Shown here: positions 43,358 through 53,012 of the stretch, one piece after another
Layout: the number at the start of each line of letters is the position of its first letter
Position numbering within the stretch: the first letter of the stretch is position 1
Assembly (NCBI GenBank): GCA_017534535.1
Contig: JAFXVZ010000044.1
Span: 104,434-168,433 of the forward strand
Reading direction: 5' to 3'
Source of the DNA: Bacteroidaceae bacterium
GTDB lineage: Bacteria; Bacteroidota; Bacteroidia; Bacteroidales; Bacteroidaceae
Length of the DNA: 64,000 nt
The notes under the pieces: model-generated
What the model was told of the DNA's origin: nothing
What the model saw: the letters and a program-made list of their open reading frames with translations, nothing else
Database searches by the model: none
Made by a program: the position numbers and the translations under genes

Positions 43358-44386
43358 CTAGAATCCCACCTGAATTTGCGCCTGCAATAAATTACTGTCT
43401 TTACCCATCGTAGTACTCCTTTCGCAATACGTATAGTTCAAACGCAGACGACAACCAGGGTAAAACCACCAATCGGCACCAGCTACGTAGTTTGTCTGCT
43501 TCATTTTCAAATCTTTATTGCGATTCAGGTAATCATATGACAGAATCAAGTCCACCTTGGGATGCACATGGATATAAGCTAATGCGTAGAAACCATCCCC
43601 CTTCGACTTGCCCTCCTTACCTTGCACATACTCAGCTCGTAGATAGCCCTGCTTGGATGTAAGAATGGTGCCCACACTCCAACGATCGTTCGTGTAATCA
43701 TCGCCAGCCTTGATATCGGGCACATAGCGAGACTCACCCACAGCATGGTTCTTGCCCTTATAGAGTGAGCCACTCAACGTAAGCCACTCGGTAGGATTTA
43801 TATTTAGACGAGCCACCAGGTCCTTATGTTTATTACCATCTTTGCGGTTGATGCCCTGGCCATTCATCAGTGCCAAGTCATAGTGAAGCAGGTTGTCAAA
43901 CAAGTCGCCATTTACTACAATACCAATGTCGCGTCCTGCATGGTTGCCCTGCAAAGGGTTATCCTTTACACCCAACATATAGCGAGTCACCTGCGAATAG
44001 TCGTCAATGATTTCCGCTTTGGTAGGCGCAATACCATTCTCCAAGCCGAAGGTGGTCTTAAACTGACCAGCCTTGATTCTCAGCTGGGGAATGAATTCGT
44101 ACTCCGTCCACAGTTCCTGCATCGCATTGGCACAGAAAGCAAAGGCAAACATCGCCTTCCAATGATCAGTAATCTTAGCTGTCACAGCCAAGTCACCTCT
44201 TTTCAGGTTGAAAGAATTTTGGTCAACGTTTCCGTCTTCATAATCATAACCTGCTTGCAGAAAGCCAGTTATGGTCAGGCGTTCCTTCACGGTATTGATA
44301 ATGTCGTTGGCATGAATGTCTTTCTTTTCTTGGGCGAATCCCCCTAAAGCAACACATGCAAATATCAAGGTTAGGATTATTCTCAT
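43358..44386 (-). CDS. Outer-membrane porin (phosphate-selective OprO/OprP-like)
   Basis: A 342-residue outer-membrane beta-barrel with a signal peptide (ILTLIFACVALGGFAQ). Alternating strands run throughout, including LRIKAGQFKTTFGLENGIAP, the usual Porin_O/P landmark, and the protein ends in an aromatic residue (QAQIQVGF), as required for barrel insertion. Anion or phosphate selectivity is only family-level inference. It lies just downstream of pgk but a terminator separates them. Confidence 0.85.
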   Translation of the reverse strand: MRIILTLIFACVALGGFAQEKKDIHANDIINTVKERLTITGFLQAGYDYEDGNVDQNSFNLKRGDLAVTAKITDHWKAMFAFAFCANAMQELWTEYEFIPQLRIKAGQFKTTFGLENGIAPTKAEIIDDYSQVTRYMLGVKDNPLQGNHAGRDIGIVVNGDLFDNLLHYDLALMNGQGINRKDGNKHKDLVARLNINPTEWLTLSGSLYKGKNHAVGESRYVPDIKAGDDYTNDRWSVGTILTSKQGYLRAEYVQGKEGKSKGDGFYALAYIHVHPKVDLILSYDYLNRNKDLKMKQTNYVAGADWWFYPGCRLRLNYTYCERSTTMGKDSNLLQAQIQVGF

Positions 44387-44414
44387 ATTATATATAAGGT
44401 GTTGATGTTAAAAA

Positions 44415-44451
44415 AGGCGACTCAAATATTAAAAGAATAATTGAGTCGCCT
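44415..44451 (-). terminator. Terminator of pgk
   Basis: AGGCGACTCAA and TTGAGTCGCCT form an 11-bp stem with a 15-nt loop; the minus strand continues TTTTTTAAC. Confidence 0.85.
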
Positions 44452-44479
44452 GTAAATTGATTAGGCTAAAGCGTGAGGA

Positions 44480-45751
44480 TTACTCACCTTTGATAGCTGC
44501 TACACCTGGCAGAACCTTGCCTTCGATAGCCTCTAGAAGAGCACCACCACCAGTTGAGATGTAGCTTACCTTATCGGCCAAACCAAATTTGTTGACACAT
44601 GCCACAGAGTCACCACCACCAATCAGTGAGAAAGCACCCTCAGCGGTTGCCTCAGCAATAGCCTCGCCGATAGCACGAGAACCAGCGGTGAAGTCATCGC
44701 ACTCGAATACACCAGCAGGACCGTTCCACAGGATGGTCTTTGCACCCTTGATAGCCTTGCGGAAGTCTTCCTGGCTATCGGGACCAGCATCAACACCCTC
44801 AAAACCTGCAGGAACCTTGTTAGCAGGACAGGTAATAATCTTTGAACCTGGCTTTACAGTCATTGTGCCGAAGTCCAAACCATCGGTAGCGTTACAATCT
44901 GAGCCAAGTACTAACTCAACACCATTCTTCTTTGCAAGTTCCTCTACGCCCAATGCTACATCCAGCTTATCGAGCTCAACGATTGAGTTACCAATCTCAC
45001 CGTCATGAGCCTTAGCAAATGTATAAGTCATACCGCCGCAAAGGATGAGCTTGTCAACCTTGCCCAACAGATTCTCAATAATGCCAATCTTAGAAGATAC
45101 CTTTGAACCACCCATGATAGCCACGAATGGACGCTTGATGTTTGAAAGCACATTGTCAACAGCTTGTACTTCCTTCTCCATCAGGTAACCCAGCATACGA
45201 TGATCAGCATCGAAGAATTCATCGATTACAGCAGTAGATGCATGCTTACGGTGAGCAGTACCAAATGCATCCATCACGTATGCATCAGCGTAAGATGCCA
45301 ACTTCTTAGCAAACTCCTTCTGACTCTTCTTCATAGCCTTCTTAGCCTCGTCATACTCAGGAGTACCCTTCTCAACGCCTACTGGCTTGCCTTCTTCTTC
45401 TGGATAGAAACGCAGGTTCTCCAGCAACAGAGCCTCACCTGGTTTCAGTGCCTCAGCCTCAGCAGTTGCATTAGCGCAATCAGGAGCAAACTTAACTTCA
45501 ACGCCCAAAGCCTCAGATACAGGCTTTACAATCTGGCTCAGAGACATTTTAGGGTTCACCTTACCTTTAGGCTTGCCCATGTGGCTCATCATGATTACAG
45601 CACCACCGTCTGCCAATATCTTCTTCAATGTTGGCAGAGCACCCATGATACGTGTCTTGTCAGTTACATTACCATTTTCATCCAGTGGCACATTGAAGTC
45701 CACGCGTACGATTGCCTTCTTACCGGCAAAATTAAATTGATCAATTGTCAT
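44480..45751 (-). CDS. pgk: Phosphoglycerate kinase
   Basis: A 423-residue cytosolic glycolytic enzyme converting 1,3-bisphosphoglycerate + ADP to 3-phosphoglycerate + ATP. The N-terminal substrate domain has [13 protein letters not shown] and SHMGKPKG; the C-terminal nucleotide domain has [10 protein letters not shown] and [16 protein letters not shown] ~25-residue extra loop ([20 protein letters not shown]) follows LLLENLRF. Codon bias is strong. It is transcribed alone. Confidence 0.97.
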   Translation of the reverse strand: MTIDQFNFAGKKAIVRVDFNVPLDENGNVTDKTRIMGALPTLKKILADGGAVIMMSHMGKPKGKVNPKMSLSQIVKPVSEALGVEVKFAPDCANATAEAEALKPGEALLLENLRFYPEEEGKPVGVEKGTPEYDEAKKAMKKSQKEFAKKLASYADAYVMDAFGTAHRKHASTAVIDEFFDADHRMLGYLMEKEVQAVDNVLSNIKRPFVAIMGGSKVSSKIGIIENLLGKVDKLILCGGMTYTFAKAHDGEIGNSIVELDKLDVALGVEELAKKNGVELVLGSDCNATDGLDFGTMTVKPGSKIITCPANKVPAGFEGVDAGPDSQEDFRKAIKGAKTILWNGPAGVFECDDFTAGSRAIGEAIAEATAEGAFSLIGGGDSVACVNKFGLADKVSYISTGGGALLEAIEGKVLPGVAAIKGE

Positions 45752-45793
45752 AATGCTTTTTATAAAAAGTTTAAAATTTTTCTATTTGGATTG

Positions 45794-45801
45794 CAAAGAT
45801 A
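45794..45801 (-). promoter_or_regulatory. -7 box for pgk
   Basis: TATCTTTG on the minus strand, 43 bp before the ATG. Confidence 0.6.
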
Positions 45802-45826
45802 AGAAATTATTTACGAATTACCATAT

Positions 45827-46465
45827 TTATTCGCCCAAAAAGTGCTTGCACCAAGCCTGCAAGCCACATTTCTCGCAATGCGGAGTCCTTGACTGGCAGA
45901 TATACCTGCCATGAAGCAAGAGCCAATGATGTGCTTTGGGGATATCTTCATCTGCAATATGCTTCACTAATTCTAGCTCCACCTTCAAAGGCGTATTGCA
46001 ACTCTCAGGTACCAAGCCCAGACGATGACTTACCCTGAACACATGCGTATCTACTGCCATCGTCGCTTTTCCCCAAACCACACTCAGCATAACATTGGCA
46101 GTTTTTCTGCCTACGCCTGGTAGTTTCAGTAAATCATCCATTTCACTAGGCACCTCACCGCCAAAATCTTTGACCAACGTCTGCGCCATCTCTACCAAGT
46201 GCTTCGCCTTGCTGTTGGGGTAAGACACACTTCTCACATATTCCAATACTGCCTCTGGCGTAGATATAGCCATTACCTCTGGCGTAGGATAGGCTTCAAA
46301 CAAAGCCGGCGAAATCTGATTCACTCGCTTGTCTGTGCATTGAGCACTCAGAATCACAGCCATCAACAACTGAAACGGATTTTCATAGTGCAACTCCGTC
46401 TCTGCTATCTGCATGTTCTCCTTGAACCACCCAATAATCCCCTCATATCTCTGTTTTTTTGTCAT
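45827..46465 (-). CDS. nth: Endonuclease III
   Basis: A 212-residue DNA glycosylase/AP lyase for oxidised pyrimidines. The helix-hairpin-helix with the catalytic Lys is LPGVGRKTANVML, followed by the catalytic Asp in VDTHVFRVSHRLG, and the iron-sulfur cluster site is C-x6-C-x2-C-x5-C (CQSRTPHCEKCGLQAWC). ATG 46465 is used because the upstream alternative at 46528 lies inside the -7 box. Confidence 0.95.
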   Translation of the reverse strand: MTKKQRYEGIIGWFKENMQIAETELHYENPFQLLMAVILSAQCTDKRVNQISPALFEAYPTPEVMAISTPEAVLEYVRSVSYPNSKAKHLVEMAQTLVKDFGGEVPSEMDDLLKLPGVGRKTANVMLSVVWGKATMAVDTHVFRVSHRLGLVPESCNTPLKVELELVKHIADEDIPKAHHWLLLHGRYICQSRTPHCEKCGLQAWCKHFLGE

Positions 46466-46525
46466 ACTATTCCATTCCTTTATTCTGCTTCCAGTGTGAG
46501 GTCTTAATTTAAGATGATATTGGTG

Positions 46526-46533
46526 CAAAGGTA
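46526..46533 (-). promoter_or_regulatory. -7 box for nth
   Basis: TACCTTTG on the minus strand, 61 bp before the chosen start. Confidence 0.6.
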
Positions 46534-46620
46534 CTATATTTAGTACTACGTGCCAAACTTTTTTGACTTTTTCTTTTCTTGTATGATTGCAATGGAGATA
46601 GTCATAAGTTTACGTTTAGC

Positions 46621-46655
46621 AACCCTATGATTTAGCTCTGCCAAAGCATAGGGTT
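46621..46655. repeat. Palindromic intergenic repeat, copy C
   Basis: AACCCTATG (46621-46629) and CATAGGGTT (46647-46655) are perfect inverted copies, and the inner TTTAGC/GCCAAA continues the stem with two mismatches. It shares AACC(C)TATGnTTTAG with copies A and B. Confidence 0.7.
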
Positions 46656-46953
46656 AGGAGGTAAAAAACTGTGGTTTTTTGGGGGGCATTTGATAGGAGG
46701 CATTCCCACGGGATGTGGGAGGCTTTGCTATGGGTCGTCGCAGTATTTTCTATGAGTGAGCGTAATATCTCCTATACCCCTACGCAAAATATTGTGACGG
46801 GTGATAGAAGATATTACTACGAATAATGGCAAGCTTTTCGTCTTCCCATGGGGAACTTTAGTGCTGTCAATAGCAAGACCTCCATTTTCAATAACGAATC
46901 TTGCCCCTAATCTTAAGGATGTTTACTTTTTTGACAAGTTTTTCTTCGATTAG

Positions 46954-46985
46954 TTTGGCAAATAGCAAAAAAAGCAGTTACTTTG
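46954..46985 (+). promoter_or_regulatory. Promoter of the ilv operon
   Basis: TTTG (46954-46957), 20 bp, then TTACTTTG (46978-46985), leaving a ~25-nt leader before ilvD. Confidence 0.6.
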
Positions 46986-47014
46986 CAACTTAATTCAAAA
47001 TTGACGGGATAAAG

Positions 47015-48817
47015 ATGAAGCATCAGTTAAGAAGCTCGTTCAGCACACAGGGAAGGCGCATGGCAGGAGCCAGAGCGCTTTGGGTGGCTAACGGCATGAA
47101 AAAAGAACAGTTAGGTAAACCAATCATTGCTGTGGTTAACTCGTTTACGCAGTTTGTGCCTGGTCATGTGCATCTGCATGAAGCAGGGCAGTTGGTAAAA
47201 CAAGAAATAGAGAAGTTAGGTTGCTTTGCAGCTGAGTTTAATACCATTGCCATTGATGATGGCATCGCTATGGGTCACGATGGCATGTTGTATTCATTGC
47301 CTTCTCGCGATATCATTGCCGATAGTGTGGAATATATGGTGAACGCTCACAAGGCGGATGCAATGGTGTGTATCAGCAATTGTGATAAGATCACCCCAGG
47401 TATGTTGATGGCAGCTATGAGGCTGAACATCCCTGCTGTGTTTGTGAGTGGTGGCCCTATGGAAGCAGGCAACTATCGTGGCGAACAGGTAGATTTGATT
47501 GACTTGATGGTACGTGGAGCCGACAAGAATGTGAGTGATGCCGACTTGGCAGAGATAGAGCAGGTGGGTTGCCCGGGTTGCGGATGTTGCTCAGGTATGT
47601 TTACCGCTAACTCTATGAACTGCTTGAACGAGGCTATTGGCTTGGCATTGCCAGGTAATGGTACGATTCTGGCTACCCATGCCAACCGCAAACACCTGAT
47701 GGAGCAAGCCGCTCAGCTGATTGTGAAGAACACCTATAAATATTATGAGGATGGCGACGAGAGCGTTTTGCCTCGTAGCATCGCCACCCGTCAGGCTTTC
47801 CTCAATGCGATGAGTTTGGACATTGCCATGGGTGGATCAACAAACACTGTGCTTCACCTCTTGGCCATTGCCCATGAGGCTGGCGTGGATTTCAAGATGG
47901 ACGACATTGATATGCTGAGCCGCAAGGTGCCTTGCCTTTGCAAGGTGGCACCTAACACCAATAAATATCATGTGCAGGACGTGAACCGTGCAGGAGGTAT
48001 TGTCGCTATCATGCAGCAGTTGGCAAAAGGCAGACTGATAGATACTTCTTTGAAGCGTGTGGATGGAATGACATTGGCGGAGGAAATCAGCAAATACACT
48101 ATTGAAACTTCACAAGTTAGCGATGAGGCAAAAAATATCTACCTCAGTGCTCCAGCCAATAGATTCAGCAATGTGATGGGCTCTCAGGAGAATTACTATA
48201 AGGTTTTCGACAATGATCGTGCAAATGGCTGCATTCGTGATTTGGAGCATGCCTACACCAAGGATGGTGGCTTGGCCGTACTGAAAGGCAATATCGCGCA
48301 GGATGGTTGTGTGATTAAAACCGCAGGCGTGGATGAAAGCCTTTTCCATTTCAGTGGCCCGGCTCGTGTGTTCGACTCACAGGATACGGCTTGTGAGGGT
48401 ATCTTAGATGAAACCCGCGTCAAAGCTGGCGATGTGGTGGTGATTACCCACGAGGGGCCGAAGGGTGGTCCAGGTATGCAGGAAATGTTGTATCCAACCT
48501 CATATATTAAGAGTCGCCACCTTGGCAAGGCTTGTGCCTTGATTACCGATGGTCGATTCAGTGGTGGTACCTCAGGCTTGAGCATTGGGCATATCTCTCC
48601 AGAGGCAGCTGCTGGTGGCAACATTGGTAAGATTAAGGATGGTGACATTATTGAGATTGATATCCCAAGCAGAAGTATCAATGTTAAGCTAAGCGATGAG
48701 GAATTGGCAGCAAGACCTATGCAACCTGTCATCCGTGATCGCAGTGTGCCCAAGAGTCTTCAGGCATACGCTTCGATGGTGAGCTCAGCGGATAAGGGAG
48801 CTGTTAGGATTATTTGA
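47015..48817 (+). CDS. ilvD: Dihydroxy-acid dehydratase
   Basis: A 600-residue iron-sulfur enzyme that makes 2-oxoisovalerate or 3-methyl-2-oxopentanoate, the third common step of valine and isoleucine synthesis. Cluster cysteines lie in [11 protein letters not shown] and [17 protein letters not shown]. The C-terminal half has [22 protein letters not shown]. It is the first gene of a five-gene operon; ilvB follows after 15 bp. Confidence 0.97.
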   Translation: MKHQLRSSFSTQGRRMAGARALWVANGMKKEQLGKPIIAVVNSFTQFVPGHVHLHEAGQLVKQEIEKLGCFAAEFNTIAIDDGIAMGHDGMLYSLPSRDIIADSVEYMVNAHKADAMVCISNCDKITPGMLMAAMRLNIPAVFVSGGPMEAGNYRGEQVDLIDLMVRGADKNVSDADLAEIEQVGCPGCGCCSGMFTANSMNCLNEAIGLALPGNGTILATHANRKHLMEQAAQLIVKNTYKYYEDGDESVLPRSIATRQAFLNAMSLDIAMGGSTNTVLHLLAIAHEAGVDFKMDDIDMLSRKVPCLCKVAPNTNKYHVQDVNRAGGIVAIMQQLAKGRLIDTSLKRVDGMTLAEEISKYTIETSQVSDEAKNIYLSAPANRFSNVMGSQENYYKVFDNDRANGCIRDLEHAYTKDGGLAVLKGNIAQDGCVIKTAGVDESLFHFSGPARVFDSQDTACEGILDETRVKAGDVVVITHEGPKGGPGMQEMLYPTSYIKSRHLGKACALITDGRFSGGTSGLSIGHISPEAAAGGNIGKIKDGDIIEIDIPSRSINVKLSDEELAARPMQPVIRDRSVPKSLQAYASMVSSADKGAVRII

Positions 48818-48832
48818 CAAAAAAGAAAGATT

Positions 48833-50521
48833 ATGATATCAGGTTCAGAAGCATTGATGCTGGCTTTAGAGCATCAGGGAGTAAAGACCATCTTCGGCTA
48901 TCCAGGTGGAAGCATCATGCCTGTGTATGATGCCCTGTATGACCACATGGACAAACTCCACCATATCCTCGTGCGTCACGAACAAGGAGCTGCCCACGCG
49001 GCTGAGGGCTTTGCCCGTGTGTCTGGCGAGGTGGGTGTTTGCATCGTGACCAGCGGTCCTGGTGCTACAAATACTATAACAGGTATTGCTGACGCTATGA
49101 TTGACAGTACGCCCATCGTAGTCATTGCTGGTCAAGTGGGTGTTGGTGCCTTGGGTACTGATGCCTTTCAGGAAGTCGATTGGGTGGGCTTAACACAACC
49201 TATCTCCAAATGGAGCTACATGATTCGCGATGCTAATGACATTGCAAGAGCTGTAGCTCGTGCGTTTTATATCGCTAAGAGTGGTAGGCCAGGTCCTGTG
49301 GTTTTGGACTTTCCCAAGAGTGCACAGACGCAGATGATTGACTATCAGCCTGCAGATGTTAATTATATACGCAGTTATGACCCCGTGCCCGATACTGATA
49401 TGGCATCGGTGGAAGAAGCAGCTGAATTGATTAACAATGCCAAACGTCCTTTTATGCTAGTGGGTCAAGGGGTGGAACTGGGTAATGCACATCAGGAGTT
49501 GTTGGACTTCATAGAGAAGGCTGACATCCCTTGTGGTACCACGATGTTGGGACTTTCAGCTTTGCCTTATAACCATCCATTGAACAAGGGAATGTTGGGT
49601 ATGCACGGCAATATTGGTCCGAATGTGAACACCAATAAGTGCGATGTGCTGATTGCGGTGGGTATGCGTTTCAGCGACCGAGTGACAGGTTATCTACCTA
49701 ACTATGCGAAGCAGGCGAAGATAATCCACTTCGATATTGACCCGGTTGAGATTAATAAGAACGTGAAGGTGGATGTGGCTGTGTTAGGCAACTGCAAGGA
49801 AACCTTGCGCATCGTATGCGAGAAGTTGAAACCTGCAAAGCATGAGAAATGGTCTGATAGCTTCTCAACGTATGAGAAGTTGGAATATGACAAGGTGATA
49901 TCTAACGAGTTGCATCCTCAGGCCGAGACGTTAAGCTATGGCGAGGTAGTGCATGCGGTGGCTGAGGCAACGAAACATGAGGGTATATTAGTTACCGACG
50001 TAGGTCAGAACCAGTTGACAGCAGCTCGCTATTTCCACCTGCTGAATAAACGTAGTATGGTCACATCTGGTGGCTTGGGTACGATGGGCTTTGGCTTGCC
50101 AGCTGCTATTGGTGCTACCTTCGGCGCTCCTGACCGTATAGTTTGTCTTTTCGTAGGTGATGGTGGCATCCAGATGACCATTGAGGAGTTTGGCACCATT
50201 ATGGAGCATAAGTGTCCTGTGAAGGTTATCATCTTGAACAATCATTTCTTGGGCAATGTGCGTCAGTGGCAGGAGTTGTTCTTTAATCGTCGCTACTCAT
50301 TCACCCACATGATGAACCCAGACTATATGAAGATTGCTGAGGCTTACGGCATTCCTGCTCAGCGGGTAGTGAAGCGAGAGGATTTGGCTGAGGCTGTGAA
50401 TAAGATGCTTAACACTGATGGGCCTTTTATCTTGGAGGCAGTGGTGACTGAGGAAGAGAATGTGTTGCCAATGACACCTCCGGGAAGTGCCATCAGTGAA
50501 ATAATGCTTGAAACGGAATAA
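48833..50521 (+). CDS. ilvB: Acetolactate synthase, large subunit
   Basis: A 562-residue ThDP-dependent enzyme forming acetolactate from pyruvate, or acetohydroxybutyrate with 2-oxobutyrate. It has the catalytic Glu in VRHEQGAAHAAEGFAR, the FAD-site region GMLGMHGNIGPN, and the ThDP/Mg motif GDGGIQMTIEEFGTI ending near NNHFLGNVRQW. The partner ilvN starts 2 bp after the stop. Confidence 0.97.
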   Translation: MISGSEALMLALEHQGVKTIFGYPGGSIMPVYDALYDHMDKLHHILVRHEQGAAHAAEGFARVSGEVGVCIVTSGPGATNTITGIADAMIDSTPIVVIAGQVGVGALGTDAFQEVDWVGLTQPISKWSYMIRDANDIARAVARAFYIAKSGRPGPVVLDFPKSAQTQMIDYQPADVNYIRSYDPVPDTDMASVEEAAELINNAKRPFMLVGQGVELGNAHQELLDFIEKADIPCGTTMLGLSALPYNHPLNKGMLGMHGNIGPNVNTNKCDVLIAVGMRFSDRVTGYLPNYAKQAKIIHFDIDPVEINKNVKVDVAVLGNCKETLRIVCEKLKPAKHEKWSDSFSTYEKLEYDKVISNELHPQAETLSYGEVVHAVAEATKHEGILVTDVGQNQLTAARYFHLLNKRSMVTSGGLGTMGFGLPAAIGATFGAPDRIVCLFVGDGGIQMTIEEFGTIMEHKCPVKVIILNNHFLGNVRQWQELFFNRRYSFTHMMNPDYMKIAEAYGIPAQRVVKREDLAEAVNKMLNTDGPFILEAVVTEEENVLPMTPPGSAISEIMLETE

Positions 50522-50523
50522 GT

Positions 50524-51075
50524 ATGGAACAGAAACTATATACGATTATCGTACATTCTGAGAATGTAGCAGGTGTGCTGAATCAAGTGACCGCTGTCTT
50601 CACACGTAGGCAAATTAATATCGAGAGCCTGAACGTGTCGGCATCGTCTATCCCTGGGGTGCATAAATACACCATCACTGCATGGACCGATCCCGATACG
50701 ATGGAGAAAGTGGCTAAACAAATCTCCAGGAAGATTGATGTGGTGCAGACGCAGTTTTATACAGACGATGAAGTGTTCCAGCACGAGATAGCGCTCTATA
50801 AGCTCAAAACGCATATCTTGGAGGCAAACCGTGAGGTAGGAAAAGTGATACGTAGGTTTAACGCTCGTATCGTAGAGGTGAACTCAACCTATTCTGTGGT
50901 GGTACATGATGGAATGAGTGCTGAGATTACCAATATGAACGAACAACTGATGCAGTTGGGTTGTGTGTTACAGTTCGTAAGGTCTGGACGCGTTGTGGTA
51001 ACCAAGAGTAGCTTCGAAAGGGTAGATGAATATCTGGACAAGCGTGGCAAGAAATACGAGCAGAGGGGTATATGA
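50524..51075 (+). CDS. ilvN: Acetolactate synthase, small regulatory subunit
   Basis: A 183-residue subunit with an N-terminal ACT domain (IIVHSENVAGVLNQVTAVFT, RRQINIESLNVSAS) that binds valine for feedback inhibition, and a C-terminal activating domain. Its length is between the short and long IlvN/IlvH forms. Its last bases overlap the thioesterase start by ATGA. Confidence 0.94.
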   Translation: MEQKLYTIIVHSENVAGVLNQVTAVFTRRQINIESLNVSASSIPGVHKYTITAWTDPDTMEKVAKQISRKIDVVQTQFYTDDEVFQHEIALYKLKTHILEANREVGKVIRRFNARIVEVNSTYSVVVHDGMSAEITNMNEQLMQLGCVLQFVRSGRVVVTKSSFERVDEYLDKRGKKYEQRGI

Positions 51076-51824
51076 GCCAGTTGGATAAGATAGGTACATA
51101 TCCATTTGTGGCAGAGCCGTTTCATGTGGATTTCACAGGGCACCTTACCATTGGTGTATTGGGGAATCAACTTTTAAATGCTGCAGGCTTTCACTCGCAC
51201 GACAGGGGCTTTGGGATCGATCGTTTGAACCAGGAGCAACATACTTGGGTACTTTCTAGGTTGGCGTTGGAGATGACTGACCTGCCTATGCAGTATGAGC
51301 CTTATACCATCGAGACATGGGTGGAGAATGTATATCGCTTGTTCACTGATCGTAACTTTGCTGTGTTGAACAAAGACGGCAAGCCTGTGGCATATGGTCG
51401 TTCGGTGTGGGCGATGATCAATACTGAAACCCGTAAGCCGGTAGATCTGATGGCGATTCATAATGGTGACATTGCCGGCTATATCTGTGACAAGGAGTGT
51501 CCCATTGAGAAACCCTCCCGCATCAAGGTGAGTAGTCAGGAACCAGTGGCTGTTTTGCCTGTAAAGTACAGTGATATGGATATCAACGGACATGTGAACA
51601 GCATCCGTTACATTGAACATATTCTCGACCTCTTCCCCCTCGATACTTTTAAAGAGAAACGGGTGAAGCGTTTTGAAATGGCGTATGTGGCTGAAACGAT
51701 GGCTATGGATACTATGGCCTATTACATAGATAAGGTGGATGATAACAACTTCGATGTTGAGGTGCGAAAGAACCAAGCCGAGGTTGTTTGTCGCTCAAAA
51801 GTGATATTTGATAAACTTAATTAA
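51072..51824 (+). CDS. Acyl-ACP thioesterase within the ilv operon
   Basis: A 250-residue tandem hot-dog protein of the acyl-ACP thioesterase (FatA-like) family that releases fatty acids from acyl-carrier protein. The N-terminal half has HDRGFGIDRLNQEQHTWVLS; the C-terminal half has the catalytic DMDINGHVNSIRYIEHILD (Asn and His). It starts within the ilvN stop (ATGA) and ilvC follows after 11 bp. Such insertion in the ilv operon is common in Bacteroidales and may link branched-chain precursor supply to fatty acid output. Confidence 0.9.
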   Translation: MSQLDKIGTYPFVAEPFHVDFTGHLTIGVLGNQLLNAAGFHSHDRGFGIDRLNQEQHTWVLSRLALEMTDLPMQYEPYTIETWVENVYRLFTDRNFAVLNKDGKPVAYGRSVWAMINTETRKPVDLMAIHNGDIAGYICDKECPIEKPSRIKVSSQEPVAVLPVKYSDMDINGHVNSIRYIEHILDLFPLDTFKEKRVKRFEMAYVAETMAMDTMAYYIDKVDDNNFDVEVRKNQAEVVCRSKVIFDKLN

Positions 51825-51835
51825 TAGAATTAAAA

Positions 51836-52879
51836 ATGGCAAAAATGAATTTTGGCGGTGTCATTGAGGAAGTGATGACACGTGAAGAGTTTCCATTGGA
51901 GAAAGCTCGTGAGGTATTAAAGGATGAAACGATTGCTGTGATTGGTTATGGTGTTCAGGGTCCTGGTCAGGCTTGTAACCTGCGTGACAATGGCTTCAAC
52001 GTAATCGTTGGTCAGCGTCAGGGCAAGACTTTCGAGAAGGCAATTGCTGACGGATGGGTTCCTGGTGAAACACTGTTCTCTATTGAAGAGGCTGCTACGA
52101 AGGGTACTATCGTGATGTGCCTGCTTTCTGATGCAGCAGTGATGTCTGTATGGCCTACACTGAAGAAGTGCCTGCAGCCAGGTAATGCACTGTATTTCTC
52201 TCATGGTTTCGCAATTACTTGGAACGACCGTACAGGTTGCGTTCCTCAGAAAGATATTGATGTAATCATGGTAGCTCCTAAGGGTTCAGGTACCTCTCTG
52301 CGTACCATGTTCCTCGAAGGTCGTGGTTTGAACTCATCATACGCAGTATATCAAGATGCTACAGGCAAGGCACTTGACCGTACTTTGGCATTGGGTATCG
52401 GTATCGGTTCTGGTTATCTGTTCGAAACTACCTTCCAGCGTGAGGCTACTTCTGACCTGACTGGTGAGCGTGGTTCACTAATGGGTGCTATTCAGGGGCT
52501 GCTGCTGGCTCAGTACGAGGTACTGCGTGAGAATGGTCACTCTCCATCTGAAGCTTTCAACGAGACTGTTGAGGAACTTACTCAGTCATTGATGCCTCTG
52601 TTTGCTCAGAAGGGTATGGACTGGATGTATGCTAATTGCTCTACTACTGCTCAGCGTGGTGCTCTGGATTGGATGGGTCCGTTCCACGATGCTATTAAGC
52701 CTGTGGTCGAAAAGTTGTATGCCAGCGTGAAGTCTGGTCATGAGGCTCAGATTTCTATCGATGCCAACTCTAAACCTGATTATCGTGTAGGTCTGGAGAA
52801 AGAACTGGCTGCTTTGCATAACTCAGAGATGTGGCGCACCGCTGAGGTGGTTCGTCAGCTGCGTCCTGAGAACAATTGA
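51836..52879 (+). CDS. ilvC: Ketol-acid reductoisomerase
   Basis: A 347-residue NAD(P)H-dependent enzyme for the second common step of valine and isoleucine synthesis. The Rossmann motif is VIGYGVQGPGQACNLRDNG; the KARI knot domain includes YLFETTFQREATSDLTGERG and NCSTTAQRGALDW. It is the class I (short) form. Last gene of the operon; a strong terminator follows. Confidence 0.97.
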   Translation: MAKMNFGGVIEEVMTREEFPLEKAREVLKDETIAVIGYGVQGPGQACNLRDNGFNVIVGQRQGKTFEKAIADGWVPGETLFSIEEAATKGTIVMCLLSDAAVMSVWPTLKKCLQPGNALYFSHGFAITWNDRTGCVPQKDIDVIMVAPKGSGTSLRTMFLEGRGLNSSYAVYQDATGKALDRTLALGIGIGSGYLFETTFQREATSDLTGERGSLMGAIQGLLLAQYEVLRENGHSPSEAFNETVEELTQSLMPLFAQKGMDWMYANCSTTAQRGALDWMGPFHDAIKPVVEKLYASVKSGHEAQISIDANSKPDYRVGLEKELAALHNSEMWRTAEVVRQLRPENN

Positions 52880-52898
52880 AGCTAATAAGTTTTAGTAT

Positions 52899-52935
52899 AA
52901 AGCTCCTCTCTTTACAAAGTTGAGGAGCTTTTTTA
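52899..52935 (+). terminator. Terminator of the ilv operon
   Basis: AAAGCTCCTC (52899-52908) and GAGGAGCTTT (52922-52931) with a T-run after it. Confidence 0.85.
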
Positions 52936-52951
52936 TTTTTATCATAAAACA

Positions 52952-52983
52952 TTTGGTATGTTTTAGAATTATTCGTATAATTG
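52952..52983 (+). promoter_or_regulatory. Promoter of the carboxylesterase gene
   Basis: TTTG (52952-52955), 20 bp, then TATAATTG (52976-52983), 30 bp before the ATG. Confidence 0.7.
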
Positions 52984-53012
52984 CACAATTATTTGTCTAA
53001 ATTTAAAGCAAT

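Larger units (their letters stand above)
46529..47014. other. Intergenic region between nth and ilvD
   Basis: This 486-bp gap has no convincing gene. It contains palindrome copy C (46621-46655), a small hairpin CCCAC/GTGGG near 46707-46721, the ilv promoter (46954-46985), and a start-less minus-strand open frame (about 46728-46930). I saw no Ile/Val/Leu-rich leader peptide. Confidence 0.5.

Noticed and set aside
46700-46985. ilv attenuator with a leader peptide
   Set aside because: I found no short frame rich in Ile, Val or Leu codons and no terminator just before ilvD.
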